A stretch of DNA of 49,487 nt. Source: Bacteroidales bacterium. Its GTDB lineage: Bacteria > Bacteroidota > Bacteroidia > Bacteroidales > UBA932. Each line of letters opens with the position of its first letter. Within the stretch, counting starts at the first letter, position 1. Shown in pieces: positions 34,881-41,966 of this stretch. The DNA is taken from the NCBI GenBank assembly GCA_017423025.1, contig JAFPGC010000007.1, forward strand, positions 1-49,487. The letters are read 5' to 3'. The notes beneath the pieces are model-generated. The model was not told the DNA's origin. It was given only the letters and a program-made list of their open reading frames with translations, and did not search any database. The translations under genes were made by a program, and so were the position numbers.

Positions 34881-35588
34881 CTAGTTCTGTTTCTTGGGCG
34901 GGTCTATTTTGCTGTAGTAGGCAGCGTCCCGGAAGAAGCTCACGACATAGAAGATAATCAGAAGGATGGCTACCGCGATGGCTGCATAATCGAACAGGCC
35001 CACTTGGAACTCATTGTGGAAGAGCCAGATGGTCTTTTTCCAAGTAGAGAGCCAGGGAACGTACATGAACAGGATGTTGACGATGATGAGGATTATGCGG
35101 AACTCGGTGGGGCCCAGGCCGCCGTAGGTGAGGCGCATCTCTCCCTTGAGGTGGCAGTCAATATAGACGTAGATGCTGAGCATGAAATAGCCCACCAGGG
35201 CAAACATGGCAAAACTCATGTTCACCAGAGGGCTGCAGCCTACGCCGATGAACATGATCATCTCGTTGACAACATCCACGTTGTGGTCGATGAAAAAGCC
35301 GTAGGTCTTGCGCTGGGCATTGCGCACACGGGCCAGACTGCCGTCCAGGGAATCTCCGAACCAGTTGACGAACAGGCCTAAGCAGCTGAGCCACAGCCAT
35401 TGGAGGTTCAGGTTGGACAGGGCATAGCCGGCGGCCATGATAAGGGAACCGCAGAAGCCCACGAAAGTTAACATATCTGAAGTGACCCACGACGGCATTC
35501 TCTCTGCCAGCCAGACGAGTACCTTCTTTTCAGCGGCACTGAGGATGGATGTCTGGATGCGGGCGGCTTGTTTATTTTCTTCTGACAT
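34881..35588 (-). CDS. CDP-alcohol phosphatidyltransferase family protein
   Basis: A 235-residue protein with about six TM helices. The active-site motif is D-G-x2-A-R then G-x3-D-x3-D (DSLDGSLAR ... YGFFIDHNVD), with nine residues between AR and G where eight is usual. It should transfer a phosphatidyl or similar group from CDP-lipid to an alcohol. The alcohol is not known. It has its own -7 box at 35622-35615 and is followed directly by the PlsC-type gene. Confidence 0.87.
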   Translation of the reverse strand: MSEENKQAARIQTSILSAAEKKVLVWLAERMPSWVTSDMLTFVGFCGSLIMAAGYALSNLNLQWLWLSCLGLFVNWFGDSLDGSLARVRNAQRKTYGFFIDHNVDVVNEMIMFIGVGCSPLVNMSFAMFALVGYFMLSIYVYIDCHLKGEMRLTYGGLGPTEFRIILIIVNILFMYVPWLSTWKKTIWLFHNEFQVGLFDYAAIAVAILLIIFYVVSFFRDAAYYSKIDPPKKQN

Positions 35589-35614
35589 TATTTAGGACAC
35601 TTTTAATAAGTCTA

Positions 35615-35622
35615 CAAAGATA
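35615..35622 (-). promoter_or_regulatory. -7 box for the CDP-alcohol transferase-PlsC-SDR genes (TATCTTTG)
   Basis: TATCTTTG lies 26 bp before the start at 35588, inside the 49-bp gap after the N-acyltransferase gene, so the lipid genes can be transcribed apart from it. Confidence 0.65.
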
Positions 35623-35637
35623 GCAATATTTGCGGAA

Positions 35638-36615
35638 TTAGCTTCTTTTCTGGAAGCGCCGGAGCAGTTTGCGGAGATGCTGGAGCCCCAGGGCCATGAA
35701 ACTGGCGGCATGCCGCTCCCGCTTCTCGGGATACATTTCTTCGAAGTTGATGAGGAGGCCGGAATCGTAAACGTCTCCGAATTCGTCGTTTATGCCGGTT
35801 CCAAAATAGGACATGGTGGGGGAGAGGTTCATGTAGGTGTTTACCAGCGGGGGAATGAATACGCCCATCTTGGTGATTTCGCTTTTGAGAACCTTGTAGC
35901 CTTCCTTGAAATCCAGGCCCTTGAACAGTTTGGCGTAGCGCTGGGGATTCTCTACCTTTACCTCCTTGCGGATTCGGATGAGCCGGCTGTTCTTGCCGAA
36001 GTACTTGCGAAGGAAGACCATAATCATTTCACGGGCCTCAACGGGATAACCGCGGTAGATGGTGGCCTTGCCGAAGAAATACTTGATGCGCCGGTTATAG
36101 AGGATGCCGATGGCGGCAATTCCGTCAAAGAGGTTGTCCAGGGCATAGAGGCTCTTGGCGCCGGCCTTGGAGCTTTGGTACTCTACCTGTACGAAACTCC
36201 GCCCCAGTTCCAGGGTATAGGGAAGATAATCCTCCAGGAAACGCTTGGAGAATTCGAACATGTGGGACGAGGTAAGGATGGGCTGGCCGAAGCGGTTGAA
36301 AACGGCTTCGTCGCAGATGCAGAAGCGGTAACCGCCTATGATTTCCTGTGCATCCGGATCCCAGAGGACCAGCTGTTTGTATCCGTAGGCCTTATTGGTG
36401 TCAAATTCGTCTATATCCAGCTCCCGGCCGGTTCCTCCGCCGTCGTTGCGGAAGGCGATTTCCCTTAATCGGCCTATTTCCCTTATGACATTAACCGACT
36501 CAGGGCCAACCAGATACAGTTCGTTTCCTGCACGGTTGGTTTTGCGGAGGAGGGTTTTTTCGTTGAGTTCGGACAGCAGGGCAGCCCTGTCAACGGGAGG
36601 GATGATCGGTTTCAT
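35638..36615 (-). CDS. GlsB/OlsB-like N-acyltransferase (GNAT, haemolysin family)
   Basis: A 325-residue protein of the Acetyltransf_5/OlsB type: LREIAFRNDGGGTGRELDIDEFD, then YKQLVLWDP and IIGGYRF, and LELGRSFVQVEYQ, are the conserved blocks. OlsB N-acylates ornithine, and GlsB in Bacteroides N-acylates glycine to start glycine-lipid synthesis. With the PlsC-type gene of this locus it makes a likely GlsA/GlsB pair. No promoter of consensus quality; TATCTTAG near 36643-36650 is a possible -7 box. Confidence 0.87.
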   Translation of the reverse strand: MKPIIPPVDRAALLSELNEKTLLRKTNRAGNELYLVGPESVNVIREIGRLREIAFRNDGGGTGRELDIDEFDTNKAYGYKQLVLWDPDAQEIIGGYRFCICDEAVFNRFGQPILTSSHMFEFSKRFLEDYLPYTLELGRSFVQVEYQSSKAGAKSLYALDNLFDGIAAIGILYNRRIKYFFGKATIYRGYPVEAREMIMVFLRKYFGKNSRLIRIRKEVKVENPQRYAKLFKGLDFKEGYKVLKSEITKMGVFIPPLVNTYMNLSPTMSYFGTGINDEFGDVYDSGLLINFEEMYPEKRERHAASFMALGLQHLRKLLRRFQKRS

Positions 36616-36674
36616 GGTTTAGTACAAAAGCTTTGGCTAAGATAGGCCAATTTTGTGACATTTACAAAAATTTG

Positions 36675-36682
36675 TATCTTTG
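36675..36682 (+). promoter_or_regulatory. -7 box for gtrA-type gene (TATCTTTG)
   Basis: TATCTTTG ends 6 bp before the ATG at 36689, so the message is probably leaderless. A TTG-initiated extension at 36680 would lie inside the box. Confidence 0.65.
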
Positions 36683-36688
36683 TATGAT

Positions 36689-37156
36689 ATGAGAAGAAGG
36701 GTAGAAATACTCAAAAAATTCGTCATGTTTTCCTTGACGAGTGTGGCCGGCACCATTGTAGACCTTGGTTTGCACTGGGCGCTCAGCCATTTCGCCTTTG
36801 ACGATTCCTACTGGGGCAGTTTCTGGATTGCCCCCACCATCTCATTTGAAGTGGCCACCCTTACCAATTTCTTCATTGCCTACTACCTGGTATGGAGGGA
36901 GCGGGTGTCCAAGCCCGGGAGCATGCGTTCCCTTTTCCGGCATCTGGCAGCTTACAATGCCACCTGTATCGGCGGTTATGTCCTTAAGTTCATCGCCATG
37001 CAGGGCTTCCACTTCCTGTTCGTCTCGCTTAACTGGCTGCAGGACTGGTCCGTGGAACCGGTGTTCTGTAATCTCCTGGGTCTGTGTTTCTCCGGCTGCT
37101 TCAATTTTGTGATGAACGAGTTCGTAATATTCAACAAGAATAAAGTTAAAAAGTAA
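36689..37156 (+). CDS. GtrA-like membrane protein
   Basis: A 155-residue protein with four TM helices. FVMFSLTSVAGTIVDLGLHWAL and the second-half TNFFIAYYLVWRER and CFNFVMNEFVIF are GtrA family signatures. GtrA-type proteins are thought to carry undecaprenyl-phosphate-linked sugars or act with glycosyltransferases; no glycosyltransferase is in this window. It starts with MRRRVEILKKF just after the promoter and runs into the HD-domain gene. Confidence 0.88.
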   Translation: MRRRVEILKKFVMFSLTSVAGTIVDLGLHWALSHFAFDDSYWGSFWIAPTISFEVATLTNFFIAYYLVWRERVSKPGSMRSLFRHLAAYNATCIGGYVLKFIAMQGFHFLFVSLNWLQDWSVEPVFCNLLGLCFSGCFNFVMNEFVIFNKNKVKK

Positions 37157-37158
37157 AT

Positions 37159-37749
37159 ATGGCCAACAAACCACTTGATACTCAGTTGCTGGACCGGGCT
37201 ATTGTGTTCGCGGTCAAGGCGCACGCCGGTACAGAACGTCGCGGCAAGGGTTTCCCTTATATTGTTCACCCCATGGAAGCCATGGAGATAGTCGCCACCA
37301 TGACGCCGGACCAGGAACTGCTGGCCGCCGCCGCCCTCCACGATACCGTGGAAGACACTGATGTGACCATCGAACAGATCAGGGCCGAATTCGGAGATCG
37401 CATTGCCTCGCTGGTAGCGGCCGAGAGCGATGATGTGGTAGAGGGTGTGAGCGAAGAGGACAGCTGGCATGGCCGCAAGCAGGCCGCCATCGACCGTCTG
37501 GCCCGTGCCCCGCACGATGCCAAGATGGTGGCACTGGGAGACAAGCTCTCCAATATGAGGGCTATCGCGCGCGATTATGCCATGCAGGGAGACAAACTAT
37601 GGTCCCTGTTCCACACTACCGATCCCAAGGAACACGAGTGGCATTATAGGGGTCTGGCAGATTCCCTGCGGGAATTGTCCGACACTTTTGCTTTTAAGGA
37701 ATTCGAATTGTTGATCAATCAAGTCTTCTCCTCGAGAAATGAAAATTAA
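37159..37749 (+). CDS. Mesh1-like HD-domain (p)ppGpp hydrolase
   Basis: A 196-residue stand-alone HD protein. The motif order matches SpoT/Mesh1 hydrolases: RRGKGFPYIVHP (His37), AAALHDTVEDTD (His61, Asp62, Glu65, Asp66) and LGDKLSNMRAI (Asp128). No synthetase or regulatory domain follows, so it is a small alarmone hydrolase of the Mesh1/SAH type. It probably removes the 3'-pyrophosphate of (p)ppGpp. It starts 2 bp after gtrA-type and overlaps the SpoIIE gene by 11 bp. Confidence 0.87.
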   Translation: MANKPLDTQLLDRAIVFAVKAHAGTERRGKGFPYIVHPMEAMEIVATMTPDQELLAAAALHDTVEDTDVTIEQIRAEFGDRIASLVAAESDDVVEGVSEEDSWHGRKQAAIDRLARAPHDAKMVALGDKLSNMRAIARDYAMQGDKLWSLFHTTDPKEHEWHYRGLADSLRELSDTFAFKEFELLINQVFSSRNEN

Positions 37750-39466
37750 GGTTTCCGATAGCCTCAAGCATGGGCATGGCATTCGCGCTGGTGTACTGCT
37801 GGTCATAGTGGCCACCATTACCTTGGAAGCCACCACCCTTATCCAATATTATTTCTCCCAAAGGGGAATCAAGGAGGAAGCTACCGCCCGGGCCCAGAGC
37901 CAGCTGGAGAGCTCCCGCAACCAGATTATGGACATTGTGAACCAGACGGAAGCCGCCGTTCGCAACAGCGTCTGGATTGCCCAGTGGTGCCTCAACCAGC
38001 CGGACAGCCTTATCCGGGTAGCCCAACGCATCGTGGAGGACAACCCCGTGGTGGTGGGTTCTACCGTGGCCGTGGTGCCGGGTTATCTCAAGAGGTATCC
38101 TCTGTTTTCCCCTTATGTGTGTGAAGGACCGGATGGCCTGGAATTCAAGACCCTGGCTACGGAGGAATACGATTATCCTTCCCAAGAGTGGTTTGCCGAG
38201 CCTTTGAAGTTGGGGAAGGGCTATTGGTCTGAACCTTATATCGATGAAGGCGGAGGAGAAATCCTCATGACCACCTACTCTCTGCCCATCCGGGACGCGG
38301 AAGGCACTATTGCGGCCATTTTGACGGCCGATATTTCCCTGGACTGGCTCACGCAGCTGGTGGGAAGCATCAAGGTGTATCCGAAGGCATACGGCATCAT
38401 CGTCAGCCGGACTGGCCAGATTATGGTGTCTCCTGTGGATGGTGAACAGACAAACCGGGCTGTTCAGATGGTAATGGATGCCGCCAAGCCCGGAGAATCC
38501 GGCTGTGTAACCGTCAACAAGAGGGCTCTCACCAGCCTGGTTTTCTATTCTCCGGTCGAGCGCACCGGTTGGATCATGTCCATCGTTATTCCGGAGAGCG
38601 ATATCTATATGGGTATCCACCGGGTAGCCCTGATTGTGATCCTGCTCCAGGTTCTGGGTATCCTTATGATTGTCCTCATCATCCGTTCCGTCTTCAGGAG
38701 CCAGAGGGAATACAATGAGGTCAGCGCCCAGAAGGAGCGCATGCAGAGTGAACTTCAGGTGGCCAGCGACATCCAGATGTCCATGGTCCCCAAGATTTTC
38801 CCTCCGTTCCCCAACAGAGATGACCTGGACATGTCGGCCTTCCTCGCCCCCGCCAAGGAAGTGGGCGGAGACCTGTACGACTTCTTTATTCGCGACGAGA
38901 AACTGCATTTCTGCATTGGTGACGTATCCGGCAAGGGTGTTCCGGCCTCTTTGCTCATGGCCGTGACCCGTACCCAGTACCGTACCCTGGCCGCTCATTA
39001 CGACAGCCCGTCCAAGATTGTGACTTCCATCAACAACGGTATGTCGGACATGAATGACAATAGTATGTTCGTCACCTTCTTCTGCGGTGTCCTGGACCTC
39101 CAGACCGGCCTTTTGAAGTACTGCAATGCCGGTCATAACGCTCCTTACATCCTTACGGACGCCATCCGGGAACTGGACGTGATCCCCAACCTTCCGCTGG
39201 GTATCATGGAAGACATGACCTTTGAGGAGCAGGAGGTTACCCTGCACTACGACGACGCCATCTTCCTGTATACCGACGGTCTTAACGAGGCAGAGAACAT
39301 AGACCACGATCAGTTTGGTGACGAAGGCGTACGCGCTGTCCTCCATACCCGCCGAGATGCGGATCATCACCTGAAAGCCATGCATCAGGCCGTGATTGAT
39401 TTCCGCGGAGAGGCAGACCAGAGCGACGACCTCACCATGCTCTTCATCCACTATTTGAAGAAATAG
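37739..39466 (+). CDS. Cache-sensor SpoIIE/PP2C-type serine phosphatase
   Basis: A 575-residue membrane sensor phosphatase. TM1 at about 17-37, a periplasmic dCache-like sensor (about 40-290, with PSQEWFAEPLKLGKGYWSEPY), TM2 at about 296-316, a coiled linker, and a SpoIIE domain at about 370-575. Metal motifs GGDLYDF (376-382), GDVSGKG (394-400), YTDGLNEAEN and QSDDLTM are intact. The linker QVASDIQMSMVPKIFPPFP is close to that of the 3903-5984 phosphatase. Target likely a STAS anti-anti-sigma factor, not in this window. Confidence 0.92.
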   Translation: MKIKVSDSLKHGHGIRAGVLLVIVATITLEATTLIQYYFSQRGIKEEATARAQSQLESSRNQIMDIVNQTEAAVRNSVWIAQWCLNQPDSLIRVAQRIVEDNPVVVGSTVAVVPGYLKRYPLFSPYVCEGPDGLEFKTLATEEYDYPSQEWFAEPLKLGKGYWSEPYIDEGGGEILMTTYSLPIRDAEGTIAAILTADISLDWLTQLVGSIKVYPKAYGIIVSRTGQIMVSPVDGEQTNRAVQMVMDAAKPGESGCVTVNKRALTSLVFYSPVERTGWIMSIVIPESDIYMGIHRVALIVILLQVLGILMIVLIIRSVFRSQREYNEVSAQKERMQSELQVASDIQMSMVPKIFPPFPNRDDLDMSAFLAPAKEVGGDLYDFFIRDEKLHFCIGDVSGKGVPASLLMAVTRTQYRTLAAHYDSPSKIVTSINNGMSDMNDNSMFVTFFCGVLDLQTGLLKYCNAGHNAPYILTDAIRELDVIPNLPLGIMEDMTFEEQEVTLHYDDAIFLYTDGLNEAENIDHDQFGDEGVRAVLHTRRDADHHLKAMHQAVIDFRGEADQSDDLTMLFIHYLKK

Positions 39467-39477
39467 GAAATATTATT

Positions 39478-39508
39478 TTTGCAGATTCGGGAATATCTGC
39501 TATCTTTG
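39478..39508 (+). promoter_or_regulatory. Promoter for tRNA-Cys (TTTG-N19-TATCTTTG)
   Basis: A full -33/-7 pair: TTTG at 39478-39481 and TATCTTTG at 39501-39508 with 19 bp between. The tRNA starts 11 bases later. Confidence 0.8.
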
Positions 39509-39519
39509 CATTCCCGTTT

Positions 39520-39593
39520 GGTACTATGGCCGAGTGGTTAGGCACAGGTCTGCAAAACCTGCTACAGCGGTTCGATTCCGCTTGGTACCTCCA
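39520..39593 (+). tRNA. tRNA-Cys (anticodon GCA)
   Basis: A 74-nt cloverleaf: acceptor GGTACTA pairs with TGGTACC, anticodon stem CAGGT/ACCTG with loop CTGCAAA (anticodon GCA), T-arm GCGG-TTCGATT-CCGC, discriminator T and encoded CCA. The U73 discriminator is the known CysRS identity base. It marks the left edge of a variable region and may be an integration site. Confidence 0.95.
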
Positions 39594-39948
39594 AAAATGC
39601 CTCTGGACGCACTCCAGAGGCATTTGCGTTTCCAAAATGTGTCTCAAATGTGTCTCGTTTTTTTTGGCTATCCGAAATATCTGGTTGAATATTTCTTGGC
39701 TGACACTTTGTTTGGAAGTAGGGTATGGTTGGATTTGTACCACCTATGCTTAAACACACACATCGTGACCGAACTGTGGCGTGGACAGTTTTTGTTGTTT
39801 CACGCCTCTGATTCATGTTTCAAATCGCACAAAAATCAAAGAAATGCCTCCATTTTGACCCCATTGTTATTTCGTATCGTTTTCTCTAATTTCACCTAAT
39901 TTTTACTCCCAACCCTAGAATAAATTTTATACAAATCAAATACTTATC
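39594..39948. other. Non-coding region after tRNA-Cys
   Basis: About 355 bp without a supported gene. After the terminator there is a tandem pair of ATGTGTCTC (39637-39645 and 39648-39656) and a T-run. The rest is AT-rich. Short frames here are artefacts of the tRNA end. The tandem words next to a tRNA could be an attachment-site scar, which I cannot confirm. Confidence 0.4.
39595..39625 (+). terminator. Terminator of tRNA-Cys
   Basis: AAATGCCTCTGGA (39595-39607) and its reverse complement (39613-39625) form a 13-bp stem with a 5-base loop directly after the tRNA. Confidence 0.75.
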
Positions 39949-40074
39949 ATGAAAGAAAACAAAGAACTTTATGATGCCCCCACGCTTACAGCCGTGGAAT
40001 TAAAGCAGGAAGGCGTCATCTGCGCCAGTCCGGAACCATACAATAATCCATATGGAGATGAACTGTCATTTTAA
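39949..40074 (+). CDS. 41-residue peptide of a family found upstream of lipoprotein genes
   Basis: Starts MKENKELYDAPTLTAVELKQ and goes on with EGVICASP, then a hydrophilic Asn/Tyr/Pro tail ending DELSF. The motif Y-[DE]-A-P ... K-x-E-G-[VI]-I-C-x-S-P has the same spacing in a second peptide gene at 43572-43706. No signal peptide. It ends 13 bp before the lipoprotein gene, and its last codon overlaps a strong Shine-Dalgarno-like AAGGAGGG (40073-40080). Function unknown. A precursor peptide, chaperone-like leader or regulator is possible. Confidence 0.7.
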   Translation: MKENKELYDAPTLTAVELKQEGVICASPEPYNNPYGDELSF

Positions 40075-40080
40075 GGAGGG
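40073..40080 (+). promoter_or_regulatory. Unusually strong Shine-Dalgarno (AAGGAGGG)
   Basis: Lies 7 bases before the ATG at 40088. Bacteroidota genes seldom use a strong Shine-Dalgarno, so this decides the start of the lipoprotein and suggests high or separately tuned translation. Confidence 0.6.
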
Positions 40081-40087
40081 TACGACA

Positions 40088-41491
40088 ATGAAAAAAGCAC
40101 TGCTTATTATGAGTGCCCTTCTTGCACTCGTCGCATGTAACAAAGAAACTCCCGTTAAGGAGAGCGCTATCGATCCGTCCAAGATTGTTTTCAACATCAA
40201 TGTAGAAAACGGTGAAGCAACCAAAGGAGTCAAGACCGTCTGGCAGAGTGGAGACGTAGTCTATGCATTCTTCCAGGAAAACACCTCTCAGTATGTCAAG
40301 ATGACCTACAACGGCACCACCTGGGACTTTACGGACAAGAGTGGTGGTACCACCTTCAGTGGTCTTGTTCTATCCGCCTCCGGCAAGAAGTTAAGTGCCA
40401 TATATATGCCTGGCTTCGTGTGCTCCGCGGCTCCTACTTGGAGCACCGACCGCTGGACTTTCGGGACAGTCGGGGGCCATTACCAGACCGCCGCTTCAGA
40501 TTATACCGTCACATCAACCAGTGAGGTGAATACGCTGAGCGCCACTCTCCACATGGTTGCTCCTGCGAACATAATGCAGGTTTGTATCCCTGCCCCCAAT
40601 CCCGCTTCCGGCAACGAGTATGTTCTGACGGCTACTCATTTCATCCCCTTCTCCTTCAGCGGCATTGTTCCTGGAGAGGCGGCAGCTTACGGTGCCGGTA
40701 CAAATGGTTTCCCTATTACGGCATACAAGGGAACGATGGGCGGCGAAGAGGCATATTACTTCTGGGGTATTCTGGAAGGAACTTCCCTCGGGACAACCAG
40801 CTACACTTTCCAGCTCGTAGAGCGCAATGCCGATAAAAAGTATGCGATATCCTCGAAATCCCAGACCATCAACACTAATTTTACAGGTTCCGCAGCCATT
40901 AAACTAAGCACCAACCTTGTCGACAATGGTAAATTTGTGAGCCTGGGTTACGACGGCGGTCCCCTCTGGGCTACGGGTAACTTGAAAGAGGCAAGTCCTT
41001 TCATCGCCGATCCTCTTGAGGCTGGTAATTATTACAAGTGGGGCTATACCACTCCCTACGACGTGACAGGTATTACGGACGCATACAACAATTATAAGAT
41101 CGCTGCAGGCTTTATGGATACTGCTGCCGCCAAAAATAGCAATTGGTGTATTCCCACCATAGCCCAGTTCGATGCGCTCATTAGTGATTCGAACACCAAT
41201 GCTAAGACAGAATCCGAGAGTTGGAAGACGGGTTGGACCACTCTTGGAGGTAATAATGGTGGTAGGCTCATCACCAGCAAGGCCAATGGTATTTCATTGT
41301 TCTTTGCGGCTGCAGGCTACTACCTCAATGGATCGCTCGGCTATGCGGGTAACTACGGTTACTGTTGGTCTTCTACACCTTACGATTCCTACTACGACAA
41401 AACCTACTACCTGGGCTTCAATAGCTACGACATCAGCAAGTACGGCGACGTCCGTTACTACGGGTTCTCTGTTCGCCCCGTCAAGCCGTAG
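40088..41491 (+). CDS. Fimbrillin-like lipoprotein with C-terminal FGE/lectin-type variable domain
   Basis: A 467-residue lipoprotein, signal ending LLALVAC (Cys17). Residues about 30-290 are fimbrillin-like beta strands. The C-terminal part (about 320-467) has NWCIPTIAQFDALI, GYCWSSTPYDS and GFSVRPV, the layout of the Fibrobacter-major-paralog/FGE-sulfatase fold used by diversity-generating-retroelement targets in Bacteroidetes. The last 50 residues are very rich in Tyr, Asp, Ser and Asn codons of the xAC type. Surface display and ligand binding are likely; no reverse transcriptase is in the window. Confidence 0.8.
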   Translation: MKKALLIMSALLALVACNKETPVKESAIDPSKIVFNINVENGEATKGVKTVWQSGDVVYAFFQENTSQYVKMTYNGTTWDFTDKSGGTTFSGLVLSASGKKLSAIYMPGFVCSAAPTWSTDRWTFGTVGGHYQTAASDYTVTSTSEVNTLSATLHMVAPANIMQVCIPAPNPASGNEYVLTATHFIPFSFSGIVPGEAAAYGAGTNGFPITAYKGTMGGEEAYYFWGILEGTSLGTTSYTFQLVERNADKKYAISSKSQTINTNFTGSAAIKLSTNLVDNGKFVSLGYDGGPLWATGNLKEASPFIADPLEAGNYYKWGYTTPYDVTGITDAYNNYKIAAGFMDTAAAKNSNWCIPTIAQFDALISDSNTNAKTESESWKTGWTTLGGNNGGRLITSKANGISLFFAAAGYYLNGSLGYAGNYGYCWSSTPYDSYYDKTYYLGFNSYDISKYGDVRYYGFSVRPVKP

Positions 41492-41714
41492 CCGCTCCTG
41501 TAGCTAAGGCGCTTGCCGATGCTACATCAGGGGACATTGGCAAGATAGCCGGGAAGGACGGAAAAATCTATGATACGAAGGCCGATGCTGAGGCTGTGGC
41601 TACAGGAAATGCCGTGGCTATGATTGCCTATGTTGGCACAGAAAGCGACTGCGCCCACGGTCTGGCTATCTTCGGCGACGACAGCGAGTCGATACAACTC
41701 CGCGTTCGTGCCTG
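41492..41714 (+). pseudogene. Remnant of a second FGE/lectin-domain gene
   Basis: In the frame starting at 41491, with no start codon, the sequence reads AAPVAKALADATSGDIGKIA, then GKDGKIYDTKADAEAV and MIAYVGTESDCAHGLAIFGD before a stop at 41712-41714. 'IGKIAGKDGKIY' and 'AMIAYVG ... HGLAI' are the usual entry strands of the same lectin-like domain family. It lacks both a start and the C-terminal half, so it is a broken paralog or a leftover of recombination with the upstream gene. Confidence 0.65.
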
Positions 41715-41741
41715 ACTCGCTTTTTAACCTATAGCAAATGA

Positions 41742-41769
41742 ATTGCCGCCATCTCAAGATGGCGGCAAT
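41742..41769. terminator. Perfect 13-bp hairpin terminator
   Basis: ATTGCCGCCATCT (41742-41754) pairs with AGATGGCGGCAAT (41757-41769) around a 2-base centre. It ends the plus-strand lipoprotein region. The T-tract after it is weak. Confidence 0.65.
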
Positions 41770-41863
41770 GCTTTGGCTGTTTCCAACCAGAAATTGCAGT
41801 GAGGGGTTAAAACTCACCCTTAAGCGAAAGGAGTAATCCAACCACATTTTGCGGATGCCAAAA

Positions 41864-41889
41864 TAAGCCAGCCTTTGATGGCCGGCTTA
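41864..41889 (-). terminator. Terminator of the DUF285-like lipoprotein gene
   Basis: TAAGCCAGCC (41864-41873) and GGCCGGCTTA (41880-41889) pair with one G-U. On the minus strand it is followed by TTTT, 77 bp after the stop at 41967. Confidence 0.65.
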
Positions 41890-41966
41890 AATTATCGTGT
41901 CTGTAGGAATGTCTGCTCTGGTTGTTTTAACTAATCAAAGAGTGTTGCCATACAAAAGACTTAAAG

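Noticed and set aside
36680-36688. TTG start for the GtrA-like gene
   Set aside because: It overlaps the -7 box. The ATG at 36689 is used instead.
37715-39451. 578-residue minus-strand frame
   Set aside because: Antisense of the Cache-SpoIIE phosphatase, which has complete motifs.
39562-39816. 84-residue minus-strand frame ending in the tRNA
   Set aside because: Its tail (VPSGIEPL) is the typical translation of a tRNA T-arm, an artefact.
41527-41847. 106-residue minus-strand frame
   Set aside because: Antisense to the domain remnant and the terminator; no motif.
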